A stretch of DNA of 64,000 bases from Zarea fungicola (Eukaryota > Ascomycota > Sordariomycetes > Hypocreales > Cordycipitaceae). This document shows positions 10,642-21,760 of the stretch, piece after piece; positions within the stretch are counted from its first letter, which is position 1, and each line of letters starts with the position of its first letter. The notes beneath the pieces were generated by a model. The model made no database searches. It was not told the DNA's origin and saw nothing but the letters and a program-made list of their open reading frames with translations. The stretch is taken from positions 1-64,000 of the forward strand of contig FWCC01000348.1 in NCBI GenBank assembly GCA_900169235.1, given 5' to 3'. The translations under genes were made by a program, and so were the position numbers.

Positions 10642-11780
10642 GGTAGCCCACCTCTTGTCATGTTACGCTCACAGCATTCTTGGAAATATTCCTACGGCTA
10701 CTATCGTCGTAAAAATATACTAGAAATTCGCAGAGCCTTCTAACGTTTATTTATCCTCAAATCAGGTCGGTCAGCACCGACAAATCCCCATATCTGGAGG
10801 TGTAATCGACGCTACTACCACTGCGGGTGGCTAGGAACCTGTCGCACTCTTATGGGAGTCCTTTATAATGCTTGAGTAGTGCGCACGCAGCGGCACTTAA
10901 ATGCGGACAGAATCAATAGGAGCCAGGATAAGCTCTACCGGCCTAGCAGCAGTATGCACAACTGTTGCGCCAAAAGTGGCCAGCCACTAGGAATGCAACT
11001 TTATGCCCTTAATAAGCATTAATGAGGCTCCCTGGCCTCTTTTAATAATTATATACTATTTGTTTAAGCCTATAGAATAAATTAAGGAGTTCCCTAGCGC
11101 TCTATTGCCTTCTAGTAGCTTATAGAGAGGGGCTCTTGCCTGTGCCCTCCAGGATAGCTCGGAGTTGACTCGGACTCGACTCAGCGGCCGTACATGTACG
11201 AGAAATTCGCAGCGCGCACTAATTCTCTTGGTAATTGGCGGTCTAGGTGACAGTTTGGGTTATATAATTCTTGGCTCACAGACTCCACCAATCCTTTTTT
11301 TTTTTCATGGTTGCCTGTATCAAGACCACTTCGCCCCAGTCATGTAGTGCAACTGCACTAGCATTCTACAAGTTAGTATGTGGAGAGCTGACGTTATATG
11401 CTATAATAAATAAAACCTGCTGTAGGGATGGTGTTGAAACTGTGCGCTTTGATTGGGTCCATCCGTGTCATCCGTGCCGGTTGTTCCATGTGCGGGCGTC
11501 ACTTAACCAACAGTCACAGAGCCTTATTTTATTATATATTTCTACTTGGTACAGACTATTTGCGCGCTTTGAGACTTCTGTTCTGCTAGATTCGTACCAA
11601 TTGACAAGGATCTTAGGCTATGCATATTCAAAGCATTTTGCAGCTTTTGCTGCCAGTCGTTCTGGCTGAAAAGCTAACGGCTAAAAAGTCATCCGAGTTG
11701 ACATCACCGGACAAGTGTGTAGGTTGTACCGACGCTTTCGAGAATTCATTTGCCGGAACTCTGTATTAATGCGTCGCTAG
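10642..11780. other. Intergenic with AT-rich degenerate sequence
   Basis: No gene is supported. About 10980-11170 is TA-rich with repeated TTAATAAGC/CCTTTTAATAA-like words, as in point-mutated (RIP-like) transposon relics. A missing 5' exon of the adjacent oxidoreductase should lie in the last few hundred bases, but I could not identify it. Confidence 0.35.
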
Positions 11781-13329
11781 TGTGCTGAGCTTCATAATAT
11801 TTTGCCAGAGATCATTCATTATCCGGACAGTGACGAGTACAAATCACGACTAGCTAAATACTACTCGCAGCAGCAACAAATCTTGACGCCTGCTTGCACT
11901 GTCAAGCCTCAAACTGCCCAACATGTTTCTCGCGTGATGCAGTTTGCGGAATCCAATGGCTGCCGATTCGCTGTTGCCTCTGGTGGGCACATGTCGTGGA
12001 AAGGCTCATCGAGCATCGACAGCGGGTTTGTCATTGACCTCCGGGACATGAACCGTGTAGATGTTTTCCCTGAAGAACATAGGGTTACACTAGGACCGGG
12101 ATCTGTCTGGCAACACGTGTATAGCACGCTGGCACCCTACAATCTGACTGTCGTTGGAGGCCGTATCAATGAGATTGGCGTGGGAGGCTTTCTTGCAGGC
12201 GGTAAGTGTCGGGATTTGCTACAATATCCCAGCAGTAGTGAGAGAAAACACTTTCTGACGCAACAGTAATAGGCGGTATAGGATTTAGTTCCCATACTAG
12301 AGGCTTTGGCGCGGACTCCGTCTTGAATTATGAGGTGGTCTTGTATAATGGTGAGGTTGTCAACGCGAACGCTGATTCGCATCCTGATCTGTTCTGGGCG
12401 CTGAAGCTTGGCGGAACAAATTTTGGCATCATCACCAAGTTTGACATGACGGCGTATGTTTCACCCCTTATCTATGGGGCTGTTACTGCTTACGCTGAGA
12501 CAAAGGAAGTATTGTCAGAAGTATTTGCCGATTATGAGAAGCACTCTCATGACAATGACAATATTAATGTGTCAAAGTCGGTTGTACGACTCAAGGTTTC
12601 CGGGCTTGACATGGTGATGCCTGTGATAGTCAATATTGATGGCATTTCCGTCCCGCCCATGAGCTCAGCTGAGCCAATCCAGCATGTTGACGGCATAGGG
12701 AGCACCCACGATGTCGTGGCCAACGTGGTCGCGGCAACACTCGAGTCCGACGCTCGAACGTCATGGCACACATTTACCACCAAGGTCAACACACAGCTGT
12801 TCTTGGACATTTTTGCCATTGCCGACAAGTTATTCAACCCAATCATGAGAGATGGACTCACAGTATTTATTAGCTGCCAAGCGTTTCAGAAGAGCTGCAT
12901 TGATGCCGCAGGCAACAGTCCTGTGTATGACACAATGGCGGCCCCAGACGAGGATTTGACGCGCAAGTACACCTGAAGTTACCCGAATACCTTTACAGTT
13001 TACTAAACCCACTAGGCAGTCTTGCTCTTCTTCGTAACGTGGACAGACCCGGCAGATGACACTGTCATGGAGGAGGCTACAAAGAAGCTCGGCAAAATGG
13101 CGGAGGATGAGGCACGACGCCGGGAACTTCTGGTCGATTTCCTGTACCTCAATTACGCAAATAGGGAGCAAAAGGTCTTTGAGCGGTCCTTGACGGCTGA
13201 GAATCTGGAGAAGATGCACAAGATCGAGACAAGTACGACCCAGATAAGACGCTACTGAAGCTCTGGAGTGGTGGCTACAAGCTCCCAGAGAGACAGAGTG
13301 TTGAATCTCGCGACCGAGATGAGCTATAG
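11781..13329 (+). pseudogene. FAD-linked oxidoreductase (BBE/VAO type), apparently disrupted
   Basis: Exons inferred: 11781-12201, 12267-12922, 13016 onward, with introns 12202-12266 (GTAAGT...CAG) and 12923-13015 (GTGTAT...TAG, branch TTACTAAAC). The FAD-binding PCMH part is clear: CTVKPQTAQHV, then ASGGH, whose His is the usual covalent flavin site, then VGGRINEIGVGGFLAG and DSHPDLFWALKLGGTNFGIITKFDM. The C-terminal BBE segment (FLYLNYAN...) follows. Two defects are seen. No initiator ATG or signal-peptide exon is found: the reading starts after a TAG at 11778-11780, which could also be a splice acceptor. Near 13225 the frame breaks, because the family's KYDP...LWSGGYKL ending lies one base out of register and continues to a stop at 13327-13329; in the unbroken frame translation ends at 13258. 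It is a pseudogene, or has a sequencing error in an otherwise functional gene. Confidence 0.7.
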
Positions 13330-13653
13330 TGGCCGGGTTAAAGATACCGCGATGCGACAGGTGGTACCATTGGCGCTCCTTAGATGCGCATGAAATTGGC
13401 AAGGATTTGGTATCTGCATCAGGTAGATCCCGAATGAAGAAGCCGACGGAAAGAAACACAAAATACGTCTTAGCAAACGCTCCTGATGTGGGCAGTCTGG
13501 GGCAGCCAAAGCCACGAAATTTCCGATCAGGCTACATGTAAATCTTGGTTGGGTCGCCGTTCAGCTATTCGCTGGGTCGTTACAAAAGTTATGCCATCAA
13601 GCGGGCAAGTGGGTGTGGAAGCCCCATTAGAAACGCCAGCGGACTAATGAGCA

Positions 13654-13950
13654 TTACTGGTAGGGTAGTAACATTTTCTTCAAGTCTCGTATCCCAAAGT
13701 CAACGTCGTCATCACCATGTTTATAGGCTGCTTGCCGTGGTACCAGAGAGGGAACGTCCACGACAGCAGAGCCGCTGCCAGGGTACGCTTGATTGCCGCC
13801 GGCAATAACGCTGCTGACGACAACATGCTGCGCTAGTTGAGAAGAATCTTCGAATGCCATATTAACTGCGCCTTGGTGCCAATGCTGGTGGTGTACAACG
13901 GGACATATGCCATGGTGATGTAACAAGATTGAGCACGATTCTTGCACCAC
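13654..13950 (-). pseudogene. Possible remnant of a FAD-dependent monooxygenase
   Basis: A minus-strand frame contains HQGAVNMAFEDSSQLAQHV, which resembles the GQGANxAxEDAxxLA segment of aromatic-hydroxylase-type FAD monooxygenases. The rest of the enzyme (GxGxxG and GD motifs) was not found nearby, so at best this is a decayed fragment. It may be coincidental. Confidence 0.25.
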
Positions 13951-14118
13951 TGCACGCCAGCAGAAGTAACAAATGAATTCGATTCAATTCTTAGTCAACT
14001 TAATGCCCGTAACGTAGTAGCTGTACGAATATTCGTGTTTCTAATTTGGGCTAACCTAGATTCTACTTGAAATGATGCATCAGGATAACTGAACTTGAGT
14101 AACCAATGCTTCTTGCAT

Positions 14119-14646
14119 CTATGCTGATTCCTGTCTGGCCTTTATCGCTTTGGCTTTATCCGCATAATCCGTAAACTTCTTTGCCAGATACGCATCCCAC
14201 TCCTCGTCTGAATACTTGTAATCTGCCTTTTTACAGAACATATTTTTCACCGCCACATCGTATTCTTTCTCTGAAACAAGAACCTCGCAAACGATAACAA
14301 ACGAGTAGCTGCTTGCACTGACGCTTGTGAGTGAATATATCCCGTCATGTACATGTCTTGCAACAGCCAAATATAAATCTTCCAACGACACCGGTTGCAT
14401 CATGGATATTACGAATGGTTTTGTATCGAGATTCAGGTTGATAAGTTTAACGTCGATGCTAGGAGGGCCAGTTCGGAAGCCCTGCCCTCCAGCTTGCTGG
14501 ATTTCGCCGGTGATTGGATGGGCAATGTTCCCATCAACAACGGGTCGATTAAATTCGACATCCCATTGAACTAAATGGGCAAGCTCAGCAGCCTTTGTCA
14601 TTTTTGTCGAATGCTGTTCTTCGTCTTTCAAAGTAGAGCCATCCAT
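14119..14646 (-). CDS. Uncharacterised protein, 175 residues
   Basis: Single open frame from an ATG at 14646. It has no recognised family, signal peptide or membrane segment. The central part alternates hydrophobic and polar residues (SIDVKLINLNLDTKPFVISMM, SSYSFVIVCEVLVSEKEYDV), suggesting a compact beta-containing domain. The C-terminus is a charged helix (DYADKAKAIKARQESA). Codon use looks like that of its neighbours. It could be a lineage-specific gene. The tail-to-tail spacing with the broken oxidoreductase is about 0.8 kb. Confidence 0.5.
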   Translation of the reverse strand: MDGSTLKDEEQHSTKMTKAAELAHLVQWDVEFNRPVVDGNIAHPITGEIQQAGGQGFRTGPPSIDVKLINLNLDTKPFVISMMQPVSLEDLYLAVARHVHDGIYSLTSVSASSYSFVIVCEVLVSEKEYDVAVKNMFCKKADYKYSDEEWDAYLAKKFTDYADKAKAIKARQESA

Positions 14647-15288
14647 GTTCTCGGCTTGCTAAGAATGGATCAGATGAAGTGCAGGGTGAGGGAGCTTAAG
14701 CTACATTGCAACGAGCGCATTTATATGTGTTGGTGAACTGGAAGGCTGCTTAACGTTCGCCTCGTATGTGTGCGCGTGGCCTGGGCGATGTTGCCTCGTG
14801 AATACCAGGATTCTCTCCCAGTAAACTACGTAACCTCGCTGTCAACTGCACACGCCTACTTTCAACAGCTACACAGCATAATCTAATAATTGTGTTAGCT
14901 CTCTTGCGACAACACGAAGCCCATAGAAACAGGGCGCGCAAATACGACAAGGCTTTGTCAAGTGGAGGAAGCCACGTCCAATGACCAGGCTGCGCGGGAC
15001 TCTACGGGTCAGGCGGCCCGACCGGGAATATTACCCGTCTTGCTGCAGCGATTATTGGGCGACAGCCTTACTGGTACAGCAGTGCGTTGCTGGTGACGCC
15101 AGTAGCAAACAGTCACATAAGTGGCGTAAGTTAGGCATCAGTCTTGACGTGGTAGTTGCAGGCGTGGTACGTTGTCAAGATACGTGTTGGCCATGACGTA
15201 CATTTCTACGTTTTGTATATAACAGCGCTACTGCACCACTTTTTCCCCATCTTGAGCAACATTTAATCGCCAGGGACATATCATCAGA
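14647..15288. other. Divergent intergenic region
   Basis: About 640 bp separating a minus-strand and a plus-strand start, so it should hold both promoters. A TATATAA-like element lies shortly upstream of 15289 (around 15216-15222, TATATAA). Nothing else is recognised. Confidence 0.4.
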
Positions 15289-15759
15289 ATGTCAGAGGAG
15301 ACCCCCAAACGCTATTTCCCTCCACTTCCACCTCTACCAGGTTCTACTCCGATACAGCGCTTTCCCACCCAACAACGTACAAGTGTTGGTGGCTTGCAAA
15401 TGATGCCATCTTACCCACCCGCACCCCACGAGCGCACTTCTCTGTTTGGTCAGAGACCCATCTTCAATCCTCGAGTTAACGACGCCAAAGATGGCTTCTT
15501 CGCTGCGTTTCCTGCCAATAAGAACTCGCCCGCTGCTGGGTTAGGCACAAACCCACCGGGCAGTGCGTCCTCCACCCCCGAATACAGCGGCGAGAGACCT
15601 ATCTTCACTCCTCGAGTTAACGACGCTAAAGATGGCTCTTTCGCTGCGTTTCCTCGCAAGAAAAACTCGTCCGCTGTTGGCAACCCACCCAGCGATGCGT
15701 CCAGTCAAACCAGTGCCGGTGCTACTAATTCTGCACAAAGGGATATCGAAAAACGCTGA
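15289..15759 (+). CDS. Proline-rich protein with two 27-residue repeats
   Basis: Open frame of 156 residues. The N-terminus is proline-rich (FPPLPPLPGSTP). Two near-identical units follow: RPIFNPRVNDAKDGFFAAFP at about residues 56-75 and RPIFTPRVNDAKDGSFAAFP at about 102-121, each followed by a basic/Ser segment. No known domain is recognised. An alternative gene model uses a 55-bp intron (15713-15767, GTGCCG...TTAG, branch TACTAAT). It joins in frame to 15768-15931, replacing the last residues with a hydrophobic tail (VDIIFLFLVG... ILLLSWSLMM) and giving 195 residues. That would make it a tail-anchored or membrane protein; the donor is weak, so the choice is open. Confidence 0.55.
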   Translation: MSEETPKRYFPPLPPLPGSTPIQRFPTQQRTSVGGLQMMPSYPPAPHERTSLFGQRPIFNPRVNDAKDGFFAAFPANKNSPAAGLGTNPPGSASSTPEYSGERPIFTPRVNDAKDGSFAAFPRKKNSSAVGNPPSDASSQTSAGATNSAQRDIEKR

Positions 15760-15931
15760 AATATTAGCCCTGTACTCGTGCGTAGCAACTGTCTGCGTAA
15801 TAGCAGACCAGACTATAACTGTTGATATTATTTTTCTGTTCCTTGTTGGGCCATGTGGTTACAGTAAAACTGTATGTGGTATCCTTCTTCTATCTTGGTC
15901 GCTAATGATGAGCAGTTTCAAGTCGAAATGA

Positions 15932-17132
15932 AGTTGTCCGCCCTGTCTCCATAGGTAGCAAGCAGATTAGTATTAATAAACTGGTCACCAGTTAAAATTT
16001 TACCAGTAAATGAGTTGGAGATAGGGGCGAAATAAATGTCACTCTTTGCTGAATAAGAGTACCTGTGAGAGTCGTTTTGGGCTCCGTCAGAGCTGCCCCT
16101 ATTGTAGGGGACCTTGAGCAGAAACAATGAAAAGTCATTTCTAGCCGTTATTTCTTCACAGCTGCAAGACTTGCTACGCGTTGATATCCGCAGCGTCGCG
16201 TAGATTTTGTCACCGCACCCTCACATTGGCTCTGTGTGGTCCTGCGTGAAGAGGGCCAGGCGTGGTGTAAGACGCATTATTCGTACTGCGCAATTAGACA
16301 ATGAGTTTTCATGCAACGATTTGAACCTATAGACTACTTGCTGTCTAAAAAATGACGGCTACGGGTCTGGCAGAAAATCGCGCGCTAGTAGGTCTCTGAG
16401 TGCAGTCTAGAATGCGCGGGCATCGCTGGCAGGTACCGCACCTGCACGACGCGTTAAACGATTCCGACCCGTACATTCTCAAGCGCCTTACCGGTGGTCA
16501 TCATCGGCCGAGATAAGACCTCCCTGTCGGGATACGAGGGCCAGCATGCCATTTTGGCCCAAGGTTGCAGCTGCGAGTAACAGCATGGTCGTCACGGAGT
16601 CTTCAGTGTATCTCTCGATTATTGAAGGAGAAGATGCATTATTTGTTGGCCGTGCTCATTATTTCTTGCACTTTCCTGAACCTAAGCGAGTTTATACAGA
16701 ATTGTGATTTACTGTAGCCTGATTTCGTTGATGGAACTGAAATGAGGTGGCAGCTGGCACAACACCATCACAAACAATAGTAGATCTGGCGACAGTGCGG
16801 CGACAGCATCGCGGCTCTCCTTTCTCAGTAATTAATCAGTACAAATAGCATGCCTAAAGTTTTATTTTAACCCTTTTTCGTTGCTTTATTATATACGTCT
16901 AAATAATCTGTTCAGGAAATCTGTCGCTGCACCGGAGGGAACATCATCCGAGACAATGCCACCTGCGCTGGCGCGGGCTGGCGTACCAGTGTCTCTGCTC
17001 AGGAGGCTCACCGTCATTAGAGGAGGCCGTTAACAATCTCGATCTGTTTACAGGTTGCTTGTTTGAAGGTATCAGTCGGAATTTGAGCCCAAACTCATCA
17101 TCATAAGTTTAGAAAGCAGTCCTTGACCCAAC
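15932..17132. other. Intergenic stretch
   Basis: About 1.2 kb with no supportable gene. It presumably carries the promoter of the sulfotransferase-like gene at its right end. Confidence 0.4.
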
Positions 17133-17921
17133 ATGAAGATCCTCTCACTTGGTATGCCGCGCACAGGCTCCGCCTCTCTGGCGGAGGCGTACGCCATCCT
17201 TGGGTATAAGGGCATATACCACTCACTCTATGTCATGGACGAATACAAAGATTGGGACATCATCAGCCGTGCCGCCGATGCCACGTTTCCGGCGCTCCCC
17301 ACCTTCACAAACAAGCCCTTCCCGCCACGCGACTGGGACCAGCTATACGATAACTACGACGCCACCACAGACATGGGCGCCTTCTTCCCCAGGCAGCTCA
17401 TCGACGCCTACCCCGAGGCCAAGGTGGTCCTCGTGAAGCGCGACTACGACGCCTGGTACAGGAGCGTCAATGAGGGCATCTTCAAGTGGTTCGACTACTG
17501 GTTGGTGCGGTTCTACATCCGCACCGTCGAGCCGCTGCTCGGCATGAACGCCGCCGGGGCGGGCTTCAAGGCATTGCTGGGCTACTTTGAGGCACGGGAC
17601 ATGAACGAGGTGCGGCAAAACGCCAGGAGGATATATAAGCGGCACTATGACGCGGTGCCGAAAATGGTGCCGCCGGAGCGCATTCTTCAATTCCGACTGC
17701 AAGATGGCTGGGAGCCCTTGTGTGAGTTTCTGGGCGGGCCGGTTCCAGATGTTCCATTTCCACACGTCAACGAGGCCGCGGCACTGCAGGCCAAATTTCG
17801 CGCCAAGCTGCAGAAGGATATTTCACTCGCGGCTTGGGTGGCTGTGAAATGGGTTGTTGGGCCAGCTGCAGCCGGAGCTGTGCTGTTCTCATACTACAAG
17901 GCACCTTGGGCCGCAGCCTGA
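17133..17921 (+). CDS. Sulfotransferase-family protein (fungal Sulfotransfer_4 type)
   Basis: Single exon, 262 residues. The N-terminus MKILSLGMPRTGSASLAEA is the P-loop-like PAPS 5'-phosphate binding element of this fungal family, followed by YHSLYVMDEY and the conserved PFPPRDWDQLYDNYDATTDMGAFFPRQLIDAYPEAKVVLVKRD block, which holds the 3'-phosphate-binding strand. A W-rich region and a GWEPLCEFLGGPVPD.PFPHVNE block end the catalytic part, as is usual. The C-terminus has a hydrophobic segment (about 235-256, WVAVKWVVGPAAAGAVLFSYY), so it is probably membrane-anchored. These proteins are often mislabelled as NAD-dependent epimerases. The acceptor substrate is unknown. Confidence 0.82.
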   Translation: MKILSLGMPRTGSASLAEAYAILGYKGIYHSLYVMDEYKDWDIISRAADATFPALPTFTNKPFPPRDWDQLYDNYDATTDMGAFFPRQLIDAYPEAKVVLVKRDYDAWYRSVNEGIFKWFDYWLVRFYIRTVEPLLGMNAAGAGFKALLGYFEARDMNEVRQNARRIYKRHYDAVPKMVPPERILQFRLQDGWEPLCEFLGGPVPDVPFPHVNEAAALQAKFRAKLQKDISLAAWVAVKWVVGPAAAGAVLFSYYKAPWAAA

Positions 17922-19153
17922 GCGGCCTAGCACGCCTGCTACTCGTTACTTCTTACACTGGATAAACATAGGCTTACTTGCAGACAAAGAGGGTGTGAAC
18001 CACAAACAGATCAGCAAGAAAACTACGCTCTGCCCGACACTTCCAACAGGGCCGATCCAGCGCGCCCGGGGAGGAACCAACACAGAGCCGCCAGTATTGC
18101 TGATTTTACAGGATTTAATTATGCAACAAGTTAATAAAGTTGACAAAGGCGGATTAAGCGTCCCTTGTCTATGAATCAGGGATAATAGTGGACTGCTGTT
18201 GTTCGTTCCAGTCCTCTCTAATTAGTGCCAGACATTTTGAGCTACACAATGAAACACCACTGCTGACTGTTACTTTTCTAAAGCTGCATATCATATCTAG
18301 GAGATATTTCTGTGCACATTTCATAATATTATATAATTTTTTTCTTGTGTCGCTTTTAAAGCCAAATAACACCCATCGGCCAAGTTTCTCCATCTTGATC
18401 ATTTACGCGCTATAAGCCGATCTCCGTCGGGATCTGGATACGCTGATCGCGACATGGCGCACGGATTGGCGGGAACTGGGCTCCTGCTAGGACCTCACCA
18501 ACGGCCAGGTCCGCCGTATTCACCCAGCAAGCTATCCATACTCGTTTCTTGCCTCCTCGGCTGGGCTGATTCCGAGTATCGCCTGAACTGCGAATCACAG
18601 GTCTAGCGAGGCCGACAGTTGTACAATAGTATCCTCGGGCAATCATGGAGCAAGTTTAGTTATTCGGCCCGCATGGGCTCAAGTCGCGGCTCGGCATATG
18701 GAGATTCCAGATCACGCATCAGCCTAGATTCGGCTCGTTCTTGTCCCGGACCCGGGGCTAACCTGCTAGGAAACCGTAGCTTGTTGATCTAGCCTGGTAT
18801 GGTTGCAATGTCTTGTTGCGTGGTCCGCAGCCTGTTTTTACCCAAGACAAACGCCGCTCTGGCCAATCAATCGCCTGTTTCTTCCTGTTCCTAATCGAAG
18901 TCGGAGGAATTCCCAAGTAATTTGTAAACGAGCCTTCTCTCCATGACGTCTCCACTTTGGCATAGTACATAATGGCATCAATAGCCTACTTGGTGAGGCT
19001 CCTCGTCGCGGCGTGTCACTTAATTTGATGTCTTCGTATATGCCCACGCCACCTAACAGTGTCTGAACTATATCCTGCCGCAAAGAGATCTTCTACACCA
19101 GCGCCATTGCGTAATTCTCCCCGTCGTCTTACTTTTATACTTGAAGGCAACTT
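17922..19153. other. Intergenic stretch
   Basis: About 1.2 kb without a supportable gene. It contains the promoter of the DUF1214 gene. Confidence 0.4.
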
Positions 19154-20461
19154 ATGCGCTACCTTGCTCTCCTTGCCTCGAGCGCTATACTTTGCACCGC
19201 AATGACCAGGAGCCCGCTGCGCACCAAAAACCAGCTCTTCCTCGATGAGCTAGCCACTTCGCTGCATCAAAAAGACCCGTTCACAGAGCAGCAACTAAAA
19301 ACACGCGCAACGTTCCTCGCCACAGTTCGCAGCCATGGCCCGGACATCGTCATCCCGTCGTTTGATCTTCTCGACAAAGCTGTGGACGAGCTGGCGTTCG
19401 CAGCCATCCAGCAGGCCGTCAATGACGACCCGGAGCACCCAAGAGTGGGCTGGGTGAGCGCACCGCCTCGCAGTTGGCGCTCGGTCGCATTAGCTGTCCC
19501 GGGCGGGCGATATGGCGATAATCCTGACTGCGTCTATCGCACGGTCCCAATCAACGGTTCCAGGAACTATGTCGTACGAGGGAAGCGTGCCGGCGCGACG
19601 CCGACGGACCTGTCGTTTTCTCTCACCGACAATTCTCCTGCCCGGAACACGGTTGCCATCCTGACGGGGACTGATCTTGTTCTGGACGATGACGGCTCAT
19701 TTACGATTTCCATCAGCCAGAGCGCCTCCTCGTCGCCGAATCATCTACAAAGCAACGCGTCCGTGAACTTGCTCTTTGTCCGATATAATATTGGCGACTG
19801 GTGCTCCGAGAGCGTGGACTCTTTGGATGTACTCATCGATGATCACGAACCCGCTGCCATCGAGCCCAACAATACCGCAGTCCTCGCCAAAGCCCGACAG
19901 TACTTTCAAGAAATCACCCTCGGCATAGCCTTTGCCTTGAACGCGACCTACTCCAATGCGGTCAATACGCTACCCTTGCCGGACCGATCAGGCGCGCCCG
20001 TGGGGCTCGCCACCCAGGTGCAAGCGCTGGGTCACTACAATTTGGACGTGGATGAGGCCTTGGTCGTTACCATCAAGCCGGGCAAAGCAGACTACTTGTC
20101 ATTATCTGTGACCAGCTGGCTAAAGACGGTTGACCCGCGCGACCAGCCCATCAGCCTGAACAACAAGCAGGTAGTGTTCAACAGCGATGGCACCTGCACC
20201 ATTGTGCTCAGCGCGGCGGACCCTGGTGTTTCCAATTGGCTCAAAACCTCGGAGCAGGGGGCAGGGACAATGTCGCTCAGATTGCAGGGAATTCCCCCCG
20301 GACAGAATACAAAAGGCGACATTGACGTTTCGACACATGTATGTGCGGTAAAGGACTTGCCCTCTGTTCTTGCTGCGGATACGACTGCTATTACACCAGA
20401 GCAGCGAAAACATCAATTGACCGTGAGGGCCCAGGGTTATGACAAGATTCACGGGGAATAG
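19154..20461 (+). CDS. Secreted DUF1214-domain protein
   Basis: Single exon, 435 residues. MRYLALLASSAILCTAM is a signal peptide. After a helical N-terminal part come GDNPDCVYRTVPINGSRNYVVRGKR and a beta-rich region. Near the C-terminus is a DUF1214-type domain (YNLDVDEALVVTIKP...YLSLSVTSWLKTVD...AADPGVSNWLKT...GTMSLRLQGIP). DUF1214/DUF1254 proteins are mainly bacterial, secreted or envelope-associated, with no firmly known activity. Several N-glycosylation sequons (NGS, NAS, NNT, NAT) fit a secreted eukaryotic protein. Lack of introns plus a bacterial-type family makes horizontal origin possible but unproven. Confidence 0.75.
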   Translation: MRYLALLASSAILCTAMTRSPLRTKNQLFLDELATSLHQKDPFTEQQLKTRATFLATVRSHGPDIVIPSFDLLDKAVDELAFAAIQQAVNDDPEHPRVGWVSAPPRSWRSVALAVPGGRYGDNPDCVYRTVPINGSRNYVVRGKRAGATPTDLSFSLTDNSPARNTVAILTGTDLVLDDDGSFTISISQSASSSPNHLQSNASVNLLFVRYNIGDWCSESVDSLDVLIDDHEPAAIEPNNTAVLAKARQYFQEITLGIAFALNATYSNAVNTLPLPDRSGAPVGLATQVQALGHYNLDVDEALVVTIKPGKADYLSLSVTSWLKTVDPRDQPISLNNKQVVFNSDGTCTIVLSAADPGVSNWLKTSEQGAGTMSLRLQGIPPGQNTKGDIDVSTHVCAVKDLPSVLAADTTAITPEQRKHQLTVRAQGYDKIHGE

Positions 20462-21760
20462 CGAACGAGGGTATTAGTGTCGGATAACGCTGCCTATAGT
20501 AGAAGACAGGGACAGATTTCCTGAAACAAGTCAATTAGAGGCATTTAATTGCATGCTATGGATAACATGCAACCAAATCCATTTTATCCCGCAGTAAGAG
20601 TACCTTGTGACAAAAAAACCGATCCTCTGTGCGTGGTCTCCCTAGTAGCTACTTGCAGGCTACACACCAGTTAGTAACAAACCGCTGCCTTGCCAATGGG
20701 CAACAGCAGTTGTCTAATAATTGAAAAATGTATTCTGAAACTCCTTAAAAAAAAAAGGTGGCTACTGAGACTAAACTCCGCCGTACAGCGTCAGAGTGTT
20801 TGTGCATCATTGAAGTCGACTTTCAGAAATTCTCAAATATCGAAGTTTGCGACCCGTATCTTCGCTTCTTGGTCCGATCTACTGGATACAGCACTGAATA
20901 GTACTCAAGCTTGGGTGTCTACGCTTCGCACGAACTCTCTGCACAAATTCTTTCACTCTACCAAAAATGTTCTTGATTGAACCTAAATCTACCACAAGAA
21001 AATGGTCTATGCGTGACTGCAGTGTAGACGGCTCCAGCTCTCTGCGTCAATAATATCATGCATCTATTGCTCAAGCATGCCTAGGCTCAAGAAAGAGTCA
21101 ATGGAAAAGAAATAGGCTTCTGGTCAAGTCCTTGAAGTTTTATCCATCTATTAGGCACGGAAAACGTGCAATTAAAGTTTAAAAAGCTAGGATGGCCTAC
21201 CTTTGTGACGCCAATCAACCAGAGGGGCATTTTTGTTGTACATGCAGCTGGGGTGTAAATGCCTACACTTGCTAGCCCTCTCGCGTGCCGCGCGGATTAA
21301 TGCTTTGGCCACCAGATCGAATCCAAATGGCTTGCTCCCGTAAAAATCATGTGAACATATTTGCAAATGGGGGATGATGGCATCGACTGAAACTGCCACA
21401 GATACATCAATGTTGGAATCGGAAAAGGGAGACTGGTGGCCTCAAAAGCTGATGCAAACTCCGGCATCGCCCACATCCTCGAATAAGCTTTTCCAGACAA
21501 TTCATTAGAGTTTCTTTTGAGTTATTAGCGACGCTACTTTGGCAGAACATCCAATTAATAGGCAGTCAGACACGGCAGATCACATTCGATATTCCAGTCA
21601 AAGGTGAAGTTCAGGTTCTCAGAGAAAAGCCTGTGTAATATATTGTATAGGTAGATTCTAGAAAGATACAAGAGTCGTATTTCATAACCACAAAGCGTCT
21701 AAGTCGCTTCTTTTTTGTGTGTCCAAGACACCCGAGTCACATCATGTCAATGCTCGCCGC
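20462..21760. other. Intergenic stretch
   Basis: About 1.3 kb. Only short open frames without recognisable protein. It contains the 3' ends of the flanking convergent genes. Confidence 0.4.
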
